Shown here piece after piece: positions 48,812-56,792 of a DNA stretch of 64,000 nt (positions are counted from its first letter, which is position 1; each line of letters starts with the position of its first letter). The DNA lies in NCBI GenBank assembly GCA_963697695.1, contig OY969094.1, forward strand, positions 1,240,001 through 1,304,000. Reading direction: 5' to 3'. Below the pieces are notes generated by a model. That model worked only from the letters and a program-made list of their open reading frames with translations. It was not told the DNA's origin and did no database searches. A program made the position numbers and the translations under genes. Origin of the DNA: VRUE01 sp963697695 (GTDB lineage: Bacteria > Actinomycetota > Thermoleophilia > Solirubrobacterales > 70-9).

Positions 48812-50475
48812 GCAAGCCGGCAAAGGGCGAGGCGCTGCTCTCGGTGAACGACCTGCGGGTCGGCTTCGCCACCGAAGACGGGCTGCTGCGGGCGGTCGAC
48901 GGCGTCTCCTTCGACCTCGCCGGCGGGGAGGTGCTGGCGATCGTCGGCGAGTCGGGCTCGGGCAAGAGCGTCACCGCACAGACGATCCTCGGCCTCACCC
49001 GCTCACCCGGCGCCCAGATCGATGGCTCGGTGCGCCTGCGTGGCACCGAGCTGCTGGGCGCGAGCGAAACCGAGCTGCAGCGAATCCGCGGCGAGCAGAT
49101 AGCAATGGTCTTCCAGGACCCGCTGACCTCGCTCAACCCCGTCTATCGCGTCGGCACCCAGATCGTCGAAGCGATCCGCGCCCACCGCGAGCTGGACAAG
49201 GAGGAAGCCCACGAGCTGGCCGTGCAGGCGCTGGACTCGGTTGGGATCGCCGAAGCCGAGCGGCACGTCGACGACTTCCCGCACGAATTCTCCGGTGGGA
49301 TGCGGCAGCGGGCGATGATCGCGATGGCTCTCGCGCTGGAGCCGAGCGTGCTGATCGCCGACGAGCCGACGACAGCGCTCGACGTCACGATCCAGGCGCA
49401 AATCCTCGAGCTTCTGCGCCGGCTGAACCGCGAACGTGGCCTGGCGACGATCCTGATCACGCACGACCTCGGTGTCGTCGCCGAAATCGCCGACCGGGCC
49501 CTGGTGATGCACGAGGGGCGGGTCGTCGAGCGCGGCTCGCTCGACGACGTCTTCTACTCGCCCAAGGATCCCTACACCCGCAGCCTGCTCGGTGCCGTCG
49601 TCCGGCTCGACAGCGCCCCGCCTCTGCGTCCGCCACGAGAGGGCGAGCCGCTGCTCGAGGTGACGAACCTCGTCAAGCACTTCCACCCCAGGGGCGGCCC
49701 ATCGTTCGGGCGGCGAGGTGATCCGGTGAAGGCCGTCGACGACGTCAGCCTCTCTGTAACTCGCGGCGAGACGCTGGGCCTGGTCGGCGAGTCCGGCAGC
49801 GGCAAGTCGACCCTCTGCCGCGCCATCCTGCAGCTGGAGAAGGCGAGCTCGGGCTCGGTCCGCTTCGAGGGACATGAGATCGCCGGCCTTTCGCGCCGCG
49901 CGATGCGGCCGCTGCGCCGCGCGATGCAGATGGTCTTCCAGGACACCCAGGCGCCGCTCAACCCGCGCAAGCGGATCGGGCAGATCGTCGGCGCGCCGCT
50001 CGCCGTCCAGGGCGTCGCCGGCGGAGCCGAGGCGCGCCACCAGGTCGAGGAGCTGCTCGAGCTGGTCGGCCTCTCCCCCGAGCACTACGACCGCTACCCG
50101 CACGAGTTCTCCGGCGGGCAGCGGCAGCGGATCGGAATCGCCCGCGCGGTCGCGCTGCGCCCGAAGCTGATCGTCGCCGACGAGCCGGTCTCCGCCCTCG
50201 ACGTGACGATCCGGGCGCAGATCCTCGATCTGCTCGGCGAGCTCCAAGAGGAGCTCGGGCTCACCTACATCTTCGTCGCGCACGACATCGGCGTCGTCCG
50301 CCACGTCTCCGACCGGATCGCCGTGATGTACGGCGGCAAGATCGTCGAGGAGGGGCCGGCCGACCGGGTCTGCGAGCAGCCGTCCCACCCCTACACCCGC
50401 ACCCTGCTCGAAGCGGTGCCGATCCCCGACCCGCACGAGGCACGGGCACGTCGGCAAACTGTCGGGTCAGGGTGA
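48808..50475 (+). CDS. Fused peptide ABC transporter ATPase (DppD-DppF)
   Basis: 555 residues with two complete ABC domains. First: GESGSGKSVTAQTIL, EFSGGMRQRAMIA, VLIADEPTTALD. Second: GESGSGKSTLCRAIL, EFSGGQRQRIGIA, LIVADEPVSALD. Each has the oppD/F C-terminal tail (DPYTRSLLGAV; HPYTRTLLEAVP). A single fused protein replaces DppD and DppF, as in YejF. GTG 48808 overlaps the permease stop; its TGA overlaps the ligase start. Confidence 0.94.
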   Translation: MSKPAKGEALLSVNDLRVGFATEDGLLRAVDGVSFDLAGGEVLAIVGESGSGKSVTAQTILGLTRSPGAQIDGSVRLRGTELLGASETELQRIRGEQIAMVFQDPLTSLNPVYRVGTQIVEAIRAHRELDKEEAHELAVQALDSVGIAEAERHVDDFPHEFSGGMRQRAMIAMALALEPSVLIADEPTTALDVTIQAQILELLRRLNRERGLATILITHDLGVVAEIADRALVMHEGRVVERGSLDDVFYSPKDPYTRSLLGAVVRLDSAPPLRPPREGEPLLEVTNLVKHFHPRGGPSFGRRGDPVKAVDDVSLSVTRGETLGLVGESGSGKSTLCRAILQLEKASSGSVRFEGHEIAGLSRRAMRPLRRAMQMVFQDTQAPLNPRKRIGQIVGAPLAVQGVAGGAEARHQVEELLELVGLSPEHYDRYPHEFSGGQRQRIGIARAVALRPKLIVADEPVSALDVTIRAQILDLLGELQEELGLTYIFVAHDIGVVRHVSDRIAVMYGGKIVEEGPADRVCEQPSHPYTRTLLEAVPIPDPHEARARRQTVGSG

Positions 50476-51425
50476 ACCTGCCGCTCTCCCCACCGATCAA
50501 ACCGCAGCTGGCGCTGACCCGCAAAGAGCTGCCCCTGGGCGAGGAGTGGGCGTACGAGCAGAAGCTCGACGGCTTTCGGGCGATCGTCTTCGTCGATGGC
50601 GCTGAGTCCTACATCCAGTCGCGCGGCGGCAAAGAGCTGGCCCGCTACTTCCCCGAGCTGAGCTTCGCGCCGGGCCGCTACGTGCTCGACGGCGAGCTGG
50701 TGATCCGCGACCCCGACGGCAACCTCGAATTCGACGCCCTGCAGAGCCGCATCCACCCGGCCGAGTCGCGGATCGCCCTGCTGGCAGAGGAGATCCCGGC
50801 CGACTACGTCGTCTTCGACCTGCTCGCCGAGGGAGACGAATCGCTGCTCGACGTTCCCTTCGGGCAGCGGCGAGAGGGGCTCGAAAACCTGGCGAAAGAG
50901 ATCGGCATAGGCCTCAGCGTCCTCACCCCGGATTCGGAGCGGGCAGAGACTTGGCTTCGCTCGACCGAGGGCACGATGGCGAAGCAGCTCGACGCACCCT
51001 ATGAGCCCGGCAAACGCCGGGGCATGGCCAAGGTCAAGCGCGAGCGGGAGATCGATTGCGTCGTCATGGGCTGGCGCCCCGGCAAGGAGGAGGGCACCGT
51101 GGGCTCGCTGATCCTCGGGCTCTACGACGGCACCGAGCTCCGCTCGGTCGGCCACATCTCGGGCTTCAGCCACGAGACGAAACGAAGCCTGCGAACCCTC
51201 CTCGAGCCCTTGGAGACAGGCGAGAGCGGCACAGCCGAGCCAAGTCGCTGGACCGGCGGCAGGGACCTGGAGTGGGTCGCACTACGCCCGGAGCTCGTAA
51301 TCGAAGTCGGCTACGACCACGCCGCCGCGGGCCGCATCCGTCACGGAGCGCGCTTTCGTCGCTTCCGCGACGACAAGGACCCTCGCGAGTGCCGGTTCGA
51401 GGATCTGGACATGGGGCGCGGCTAG
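50472..51425 (+). CDS. ATP-dependent DNA ligase (LigC/LigD-ligase type)
   Basis: 317 residues. Adenylation lysine motif EQKLDGFRAI, motif III YVLDGELVI, motif IV DYVVFDLLAEG, motif V MAKVKRER, then an OB-fold with ELVIEVGYDHAAAGRIRHGARF. Length fits the minimal LigC-like ligase used in actinobacterial end-joining or base repair. It starts at GTG 50472 inside the ATPase stop, so it is the last gene of a transporter operon, an odd pairing. Converges on the radical SAM gene. Confidence 0.9.
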   Translation: MNLPLSPPIKPQLALTRKELPLGEEWAYEQKLDGFRAIVFVDGAESYIQSRGGKELARYFPELSFAPGRYVLDGELVIRDPDGNLEFDALQSRIHPAESRIALLAEEIPADYVVFDLLAEGDESLLDVPFGQRREGLENLAKEIGIGLSVLTPDSERAETWLRSTEGTMAKQLDAPYEPGKRRGMAKVKREREIDCVVMGWRPGKEEGTVGSLILGLYDGTELRSVGHISGFSHETKRSLRTLLEPLETGESGTAEPSRWTGGRDLEWVALRPELVIEVGYDHAAAGRIRHGARFRRFRDDKDPRECRFEDLDMGRG

Positions 51426-52471
51426 AAAAGCGGATCTTGGGAAGGAGGGACGGCAGTCCCCTCCCCCGACAAGTCGCCGCCGGAGGGGCGGCGACTTTGA
51501 GTATCCGCCGGTTGAGGGGACTGCCGTCCCTCCTTCCGGGGCCTGCTGCTTCTCCCCCAGCCACGAACAGCGCGGGTAGTTTGCCGGCGTTGCTCGGGGC
51601 GCATGTAAGCCCGCCCCCCGGAATAGAGCTTCTCGTAGCGAGGAAGGAGATCCGGGCGTTTGGCCTCCAGCCAGGCGAAGAAGACCTCGCGCACCTCATC
51701 GCGGAGGTGGAGGGCTACGCCGCCCAGGAAAGTGGCGCCGGCTTCGCGGGCGCGGTCGATGATCGGTTGGACCTGCGCGGGGTCGTCGTTGATGCCGGGC
51801 ATCAGAGGGGCGATGAGGACGCCGGAGTCGATGCCGCGGGCGCGCAGTTCTGCGACTGCATCGAGGCGAGCGCTGGGGCTGGGCGTGTGCGGCTCGGTTG
51901 CCCGCCAGGCCTCCTCGTCGAGAGTGGGGATCGAGAGGTTGACCGAGACCGAGAGATGCTGCGCCATCTGCTCGAAGAGCTCGACGTCGCGCATCACCAG
52001 CGGTGACTTGGTCAGGACCGAGACCGGCGTCTCCGCCTCCTCCAGCGCGGCGAGGATCTCGGGCATCATCCGGTAGCGGCTCTCAACCCACTGGTAGGGA
52101 TCGGTGTTCGTCCCCAGCGCAACCAGCTCCCGCTTCCAGCCGGCCCTACCCAGCTCGGCCCGCAGCAGCTCCGGAACGTTCACCTTCACCACGATCTCGC
52201 GCTCGAAATCCCGCCCCGCGTTCAGGTCGAGATAAGTGTGCGTTCGCCTGGCGAAGCAAAAAGTGCACGCATGAGTGCATCCTCGATATGGGTTGATACT
52301 CCAGCCGAAGCCGTAGCGGCCTCCGGGTACGCGGTTCAGGGCCGAGCGGGCGCGGACCTCGTGGAAGTTGATGCCCATCGCCTCGGGCGCGTCGAAGGTC
52401 CGCACGACCGAGCCGTCGCCGATCCCCGGCAGGCGCAAGTCTTGCTCCACTCGCTGCTCATCCCATCGCAT
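51422..52471 (-). CDS. Radical SAM protein of the Rv2578c/SplB-like family
   Basis: 349 residues from ATG 52471. Iron-sulfur motif CTHACTFC (CxxxCxxC) after GFGWSINPYRG, then LVALGTNTDPYQWVESRYRM and NLSIPTLDEEAWRATEP. ATG 52489 in the same frame was not chosen because a TATACT -10 at 52495-52490 would start transcription near 52483. A LexA box (52473-52486) lies there; in M. tuberculosis Rv2578c is also in the SOS regulon. Probable role in DNA damage response, repair of a base lesion being one guess. The last 32 residues are encoded by a palindromic element. Confidence 0.88.
   Translation of the reverse strand: MRWDEQRVEQDLRLPGIGDGSVVRTFDAPEAMGINFHEVRARSALNRVPGGRYGFGWSINPYRGCTHACTFCFARRTHTYLDLNAGRDFEREIVVKVNVPELLRAELGRAGWKRELVALGTNTDPYQWVESRYRMMPEILAALEEAETPVSVLTKSPLVMRDVELFEQMAQHLSVSVNLSIPTLDEEAWRATEPHTPSPSARLDAVAELRARGIDSGVLIAPLMPGINDDPAQVQPIIDRAREAGATFLGGVALHLRDEVREVFFAWLEAKRPDLLPRYEKLYSGGRAYMRPEQRRQTTRAVRGWGRSSRPRKEGRQSPQPADTQSRRPSGGDLSGEGTAVPPSQDPLF
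51440..51537 (-). repeat. In-frame palindromic element, copy 2
   Basis: Outer arms 51440-51463 and 51514-51537 are perfectly complementary (24 bp); inner stem 51471-51481 with 51487-51497 (11 bp). The core CGGATACTCAAAGT sits on the minus strand at 51507-51494. The element lies within the C-terminus of the radical SAM gene and is read in the same frame as copy 1, again giving ADTQS. It also lies in the gap after the convergent ligase stop, so it could double as a terminator for that gene. Confidence 0.8.
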
Positions 52472-52472
52472 A

Positions 52473-52486
52473 CGAACGTATGTTCG
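52473..52486. promoter_or_regulatory. LexA (SOS) box
   Basis: CGAACGTATGTTCG fits the actinobacterial SOS-box consensus CGAACnnnnGTTCG at all ten fixed positions. It sits between the radical SAM start codon and a TATACT -10 on the minus strand, and next to a TAGTAT (52489-52494) on the plus strand, so it could repress both directions. Confidence 0.85.
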
Positions 52487-52573
52487 CATAGTATATCGGC
52501 GTGATCAACCGGCGCCATGGCTCTCCCCTCCAGGCCCAGTTGTCTTGGGACGGCCTGGAGAGAGGAGGTGCCA

Positions 52574-52630
52574 ATGGCGGAAGTCGCATTGATCATGCTC
52601 TTGCTTCTGCTCATCCTTCGGGTGACGTAG
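52574..52630 (+). CDS. 18-residue hydrophobic peptide next to a LexA box
   Basis: MAEVALIMLLLLLILRVT: one short membrane-spanning stretch ending in Arg. A near-perfect SD GAGGAGGTG (52562-52570) is optimally spaced before ATG 52574. An in-frame ATG 52517 would give 37 residues but lacks an SD. The SD region can pair with upstream CTCCAGGCC (GGCCTGGAG follows), giving a hairpin that may restrict translation. A hairpin (52639-52670) and a terminator (52697-52720) close the unit. Resembles SOS-induced type I toxins such as TisB in layout; no homology is claimed. Confidence 0.55.
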   Translation: MAEVALIMLLLLLILRVT

Positions 52631-52696
52631 CGCGAGAGTCGCCGGGCGGGGTCTCGGCTCCGCCCGGCGAAATCCAGCATTGGAATCGCGCACGAA

Positions 52697-52720
52697 AAAG
52701 GCCCGGTCTCCCGGGCCTTT
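52697..52720 (+). terminator. Strong intrinsic terminator-like hairpin
   Basis: AAAGGCCCGG (52697-52706), loop TCTC, CCGGGCCTTT (52711-52720): a perfect 10-bp stem with A-rich 5' and T-rich 3' edges. It ends the small transcription unit that starts near 52500; it also works in the other direction but only the 3' part of YtoQ promoter-distal DNA lies there. Confidence 0.75.
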
Positions 52721-52775
52721 CCCGAAATGCGGAAGTCGCATTGATCGAGAAGAAGTATAGCCGCGGGATTTGGCT

Positions 52776-53246
52776 CTAGGGCAGGCGGCCGGAGATCGCG
52801 TAGCGGAGGACGTCGACGACCTGCTCAGCCGTGCGGGCAGTCGCTTGGGCGGCGCGGTCGACCTCCTTCAGGGCGTGATCGAGCTCGGTGTCGTGGAGGG
52901 TCACGATCGGCTTGCCGAGGGCGGCAGCAAAACCGGCATCGAAAGCAGCGTTCCACTGGCGGTACTTGTCGCCGAAGCGGACGACCACGATGTCGGCGGC
53001 GCGGATCAGCGTCTGGGTGCGGATCGCGTTGACGCCCGCTCCCATGTGGTCGCGCCAGAACGGCTCGCTCTCCTCGCCCAAGGTGCCCGTGCCGGCATCG
53101 TCGGAGGCAGCGTGGTCGGTGACCGGCGCCGAGAAGGAGGCCGGCAGGCCGGCCTCGCGGGCACCCGCCTCGATCCGCTCGCGCCAATCCGAGTGGATCT
53201 CCCCCGACAGGTAGACGTTCCACGTCCGCTCGCTCACCTCGCGCAT
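52776..53246 (-). CDS. YtoQ-family protein
   Basis: 156 residues. Family phrases RTWNVYLSGEIHSDWRERIEAGAR, FSAPVTDHAASDD, GVNAIRTQTLIRAADIVVVRFGDKYRQWNAAFDAGFAAALGKP. The fold is that of nucleoside 2-deoxyribosyltransferases (the SGEIH and E/D..AAFDAG parts), but activity is unknown. Monocistronic, divergent from the SGNH gene. Confidence 0.88.
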   Translation of the reverse strand: MREVSERTWNVYLSGEIHSDWRERIEAGAREAGLPASFSAPVTDHAASDDAGTGTLGEESEPFWRDHMGAGVNAIRTQTLIRAADIVVVRFGDKYRQWNAAFDAGFAAALGKPIVTLHDTELDHALKEVDRAAQATARTAEQVVDVLRYAISGRLP

Positions 53247-53297
53247 GGTAGGGAGCGGCGCGGCCCGGCGTCGCCCTTATGTGGAATAACTGCATGC

Positions 53298-54332
53298 GTG
53301 AGAAAGCTGGCTGTATACGGATTTTCCCTACTGGTCGTCTGCGCGGCGCTCTCGCCCGTCGCGACAGCAGCCGCTCCCGTCCCCTACACCGCGCTCGGAG
53401 ACTCCTACTCCGCCGGCGAGGGCAACAGGCCGTTCGACGGCAGCTGTCATCGCGCCAAGCGAAGCGACTCCGCCTACCCCCGCATCCTTCCCGGCCTGGT
53501 CGGCTACATCTCGACACCCGACTTCCACCCTTGCACCAGTGCCGTCACGGCTGACGTGTGGCAACGCGCGCAACCGGAGCGGCCGGGACAGCAGGTCCAG
53601 ACCAGCTACGTGAGCAGCACCGACAGGCTGGTGACGCTGACGATCGGCGGCAACGACCTCTACTTCTCGCCGATAGTGAAGCGCTGCCTGAATCCGTTCA
53701 AGGGCGACTGCAGCGAGTCGAAACTGGCAACGGAGGTCAACGCGAAGCTCGCCACGATCACGGCGGAGCTGGTCGACGTCTACACACAGGTCCGAGCCCG
53801 CATGGACCCCGATGGTTACCTCCTCGTCGCCGGTTACCCGCGCCTCTTCACGCTCGGCCCGAAGGCCGGCTGCCAGTTGGGCATCTCGGCACATGAGGCG
53901 TTCTGGATCGACTCCTTGGTCAACCGCGGCAACGCCAGGATCCTCGCCGCCACCCGGGAGGCCCGGCTGCAGAGCGGCAACGTCTTCTTCGTCCCCGTCG
54001 TCGGCGGCTTTGCCGGGCACGAGCTCTGCACCGAGGAGCAGTGGCTCCACGACATCAATCCCTCCCCGCTCGAACCCCTTGGCCTGTTCCAGGGCAGCTA
54101 CCACCCCAATAGGAGTGGGCAGCTTGCCTACGCGACAGCGTTCGCTGACTTCCTCAAGAAGCCCGCTGTGCGCTCGGCGCTGACGACGACCCGGTCTCCT
54201 CGAAGTGCTTGCTCAGCATCGTCACCTGGCCCTGGTAATTCGAGCCCAGGTCGGCGCCGTAGAGGCGCTCCGCCGGCGAGCTGGTCCGCTCCAACGCCAG
54301 CTTGCAGACCGGCTGACGGTGCTCGACCATGA
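53298..54332 (+). CDS. Secreted SGNH-family lipase/esterase
   Basis: 344 residues from GTG 53298. Signal peptide LAVYGFSLLVVCAALSPVATA. Block I ALGDSYSAGEGN (nucleophile Ser), Gly block LTIGGNDLYFSP, and block V GSYHPNRSGQLAYA with the catalytic His. Six Cys in DGSCHRAKR, FHPCTS, KRCLNPFKGDC, AGCQLG and HELCTEE suggest disulfides as in Streptomyces lipases. No stop codon appears where the fold ends (about residue 290), so the last 55 residues are antisense to dcd; a lost stop is likely. Confidence 0.88.
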   Translation: MRKLAVYGFSLLVVCAALSPVATAAAPVPYTALGDSYSAGEGNRPFDGSCHRAKRSDSAYPRILPGLVGYISTPDFHPCTSAVTADVWQRAQPERPGQQVQTSYVSSTDRLVTLTIGGNDLYFSPIVKRCLNPFKGDCSESKLATEVNAKLATITAELVDVYTQVRARMDPDGYLLVAGYPRLFTLGPKAGCQLGISAHEAFWIDSLVNRGNARILAATREARLQSGNVFFVPVVGGFAGHELCTEEQWLHDINPSPLEPLGLFQGSYHPNRSGQLAYATAFADFLKKPAVRSALTTTRSPRSACSASSPGPGNSSPGRRRRGAPPASWSAPTPACRPADGARP

Positions 54333-55356
54333 AAGAGACGTCACGGGCCCGCACCTCGAGCGCCGCGCGGCTGCCGTGGCGATCGCCCGCCGGGTCATAG
54401 CCGAAGCCGGGATCGAAGAAGCCCGCGTAGTGGGTACGCAGCTCGCCTGCGGTCGGGTCGTAGGCCATCATCTCGGCGGCGATCTGCGGCGGGATGCAGA
54501 CCCCCTCGGCCGAGAGCAGCAGGTAGAAGATCTCCGGCTCGAGCACGATCCGCCCGCCCGCCTCCGGGAAGACCGGGTCCCAGTAGTCGGTCCAGCGGTA
54601 GGCGCGGATGCGGGAGAGGTCGATCGGCAGGCTGTTCTTCTTCGCCCGGTAGCCGACGATGCGATCGCTCGGACCGGATAGGTCGACGCTGAAGAAGAGG
54701 CCCTCGGCAAGGGCCAACTCCGACTCGCGCAGCGCGTGGGAGTCGAGGTAGAGCAGTGGGAACTCCGCCTGCAGACGGCGGATCTCCTCGTCGCTGAGCC
54801 GCACGTCGCCACGGGCGAGGCGCAGCTGGTTGAGCGAGAGGCCGGTCTGCACCTGGATCGCGAAGGAGCGAGGCACCACCTCCAGGTAGAGCTTGCCCCG
54901 GTATCCGGGCCTGATCTCGTCGAAGCGGTGATGGCGATCGGTGAGCACCCGGGTGAAGACATCGAGGCGGCCGGTCGAGCTCTTCGGGTTCGCCTTGGCG
55001 CGCACGTCCTCGGGCAGCGCCAGCTCCTCGATCAGCGGCACCAGGTAGGGGCGGTCGCGCTCCAGCACCGCGCCGTCGCGCAGGTCGATTTTCTGGAAGG
55101 CCAGCCCCTCGATCTTCTCTTCGACCGTGGAATCGACATCGGGAAGGAAGCTGCAGCGCAGCGCCCAGGCAAAGTCGCCGAGGCGCAGGTCGATGCTGGC
55201 GGGCTGGATCGCCTCCGGCCTGATCCTGTAGTCGCCCGAACCTATCCACTCGTCGTCGATCGCCCTGCTCAGGTCCTGGGAGGGGAAGACGCCGGCGCCG
55301 GGCCCGGCCGCCTGCTCGCCGAGCGCATCCGCCGCTGCCGCTGCCGCGTCGCTCAT
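54154..55356 (-). CDS. dcd: dCTP deaminase-family protein, two-domain form
   Basis: 400 residues, about twice the size of E. coli Dcd, matching the double-domain type seen in alphaproteobacteria and some others. Each half has the trimeric dUTPase-like fold: IQPASIDLRLGDFAWAL and ANPKSSTGRLDVFTRVL (catalytic region with Glu expected nearby), later PEIFYLLLSAEGVCIPP and AYDPTAGELRTHYAGFFDPGFGY. Deaminates dCTP to dUTP. Start shares a base with the TetR stop. The 3' end overlaps the SGNH gene by 179 nt. Confidence 0.85.
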   Translation of the reverse strand: MSDAAAAAADALGEQAAGPGAGVFPSQDLSRAIDDEWIGSGDYRIRPEAIQPASIDLRLGDFAWALRCSFLPDVDSTVEEKIEGLAFQKIDLRDGAVLERDRPYLVPLIEELALPEDVRAKANPKSSTGRLDVFTRVLTDRHHRFDEIRPGYRGKLYLEVVPRSFAIQVQTGLSLNQLRLARGDVRLSDEEIRRLQAEFPLLYLDSHALRESELALAEGLFFSVDLSGPSDRIVGYRAKKNSLPIDLSRIRAYRWTDYWDPVFPEAGGRIVLEPEIFYLLLSAEGVCIPPQIAAEMMAYDPTAGELRTHYAGFFDPGFGYDPAGDRHGSRAALEVRARDVSFMVEHRQPVCKLALERTSSPAERLYGADLGSNYQGQVTMLSKHFEETGSSSAPSAQRAS

Positions 55357-55991
55357 CAGGCCGAGATTATGCGCCGCGCCTCGGCAGCACCCAGATAGGG
55401 AGTGAGGGCGAACTCCGCAATATCCGGCAGGAACTCGCCGAGATGCTCGGTCTCGCCGGCGATGACGCGCCGTCCCAGCAGCGAGGCGATGCCGCCCACC
55501 ACCGCTTCGTCGGTGGCCTCCGGTGGGGCGACCTCACGGGGAGGGGTCGGGGCGCCGTCGCGCAGATAGGGGACGAAGCTCTGCAGCGCTTCTTGGTAGC
55601 GGTCGTAGATGCCCCGTCCCGCGCGCAACCCCTCGACCAGCACCAGCCGCGCCTGCGCCGGCTCCTGCGACAGATAGGAGAGCAGGGCAGCGAGCGCGTC
55701 CCGCACTCCGGTCGCCCATTCGCCGGCATCGGTACAGGCGGAAACGACCTGCTCCCGGATCTTCTCCACGGCGGAGTCGTAGGTGGCCAAGAAGCAGGCG
55801 TCCTTGCTCTCGAAGTGCTTGTAGAAATCGCTCTTCGAGACCCCGGCACGTTTGCCGATCAGGGAGACGGTGGTCTTTTCATAGCCCCGCTCGTAGAGGG
55901 CGTCGGCGAGGGCCATGGTCAGCCGCTCGCGCTGGTTCTGCGCGACGAACTCGCGGGGAAGGCCATGACGGCCGCGGGGAAGTCGTTCCAC
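55356..55991 (-). CDS. TetR-family regulator 1
   Basis: 211 residues. HTH: RERLTMALADALYERGYEKTTVSLIGKRAGVSKSDFYKHFESKDACFLATYD. The ligand domain has the LALLS/ARLVLVEGLRAG pattern shared by this Thermoleophilia-type TetR group. One-base overlap with dcd on one side and adjacency with the next TetR on the other (its GTG 55991 shares a base with that gene's stop). Confidence 0.9.
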   Translation of the reverse strand: MERLPRGRHGLPREFVAQNQRERLTMALADALYERGYEKTTVSLIGKRAGVSKSDFYKHFESKDACFLATYDSAVEKIREQVVSACTDAGEWATGVRDALAALLSYLSQEPAQARLVLVEGLRAGRGIYDRYQEALQSFVPYLRDGAPTPPREVAPPEATDEAVVGGIASLLGRRVIAGETEHLGEFLPDIAEFALTPYLGAAEARRIISA

Positions 55992-56686
55992 TAAGCGCTG
56001 GAGTCTGCCAGCGCGCCGTTCTCAGCGTTTGCTCCCCCCTCCGTGGTCTCCGCTGCACCACGGTAGGGACCGAGCATGAACTCGGACAGTTCGGGCAGCA
56101 GGCCCTCCGCCTGCTCGGCTTCTCCCTGGCGAATCGTCTGGCGGATGATCCAGACGGCACCGCCCACCGCCGTCTCGTCGACCGTATCCCGTAACCGGTC
56201 GTCGCGGGGAGCATGGCGCTTGATCAACTCGACGAAGCGCTGGACCGCATCGTCGTAGTGCTGGTTAGAGGTAGGCGTGGCGCAAAGGGACTCGATCATG
56301 CACATGCGCGCCAGCGCCGGCTCCTCGGCGATGTAGCCGAGCAGGGCGGCCAGTCCGGCGTGCACCTGCTCTTCCCAGCCGCCTTCCGCCTTGCCACAGG
56401 CCTCTTCGACCCGCCTAAAGGCCTCGTCGATGCCGGCGTCGAGGGCGGCGAGGAAGACCTCCTCCTTGCCCTCGAAGTTGTCGTAGAGAGTCTTGCGGGC
56501 GACGCGGGCGCGCCGGACGATTTCCCCGATTTTGGTCGCTTCGTAGCCCTGCTCGGCGGTCAGCTCAGCGATCGCGGCCATGATCCGGCGGCGCTTGTGG
56601 ACCGCGACGAACTCCCGGGGAAGCTCGGGGCGGACCGGTGGGGAGGCGGGTCGCCCACGAGCCCCAGCCTGTGCGCGTGGGGGCAT
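55991..56686 (-). CDS. TetR-family regulator 2
   Basis: 231 residues. Pro/Arg-rich start, then HTH RRIMAAIAELTAEQGYEATKIGEIVRRARVARKTLYDNFEGKEEVFLAALD. Same overall type as its neighbour: phrase YIAEEPALARMCMIESL parallels YLSQEPAQARLVLVEGL, so the two arose by tandem duplication. Translationally linked to regulator 1. Targets unknown; the palindrome at 56773 is a candidate operator. Confidence 0.9.
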   Translation of the reverse strand: MPPRAQAGARGRPASPPVRPELPREFVAVHKRRRIMAAIAELTAEQGYEATKIGEIVRRARVARKTLYDNFEGKEEVFLAALDAGIDEAFRRVEEACGKAEGGWEEQVHAGLAALLGYIAEEPALARMCMIESLCATPTSNQHYDDAVQRFVELIKRHAPRDDRLRDTVDETAVGGAVWIIRQTIRQGEAEQAEGLLPELSEFMLGPYRGAAETTEGGANAENGALADSSA

Positions 56687-56772
56687 CGGCCAAGGATACC
56701 CCTGGATCCCCTAATCTCCTTGCATGAGAGAGACTCTCCTGGTACCGTGGGAAGACTTGATCTGTATCTAAT

Positions 56773-56790
56773 AGAAACGATTTAGTTTCT
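56773..56790. promoter_or_regulatory. Operator-like dyad between divergent TetR genes
   Basis: AGAAAC-GATTTA-GTTTCT is a perfect 6-bp dyad in an AT-rich patch. It ends two bases before ATG 56793, leaving no room for an SD, so the plus-strand TetR may be read from a leaderless transcript whose promoter is covered by the dyad. Confidence 0.55.
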
Positions 56791-56792
56791 CA

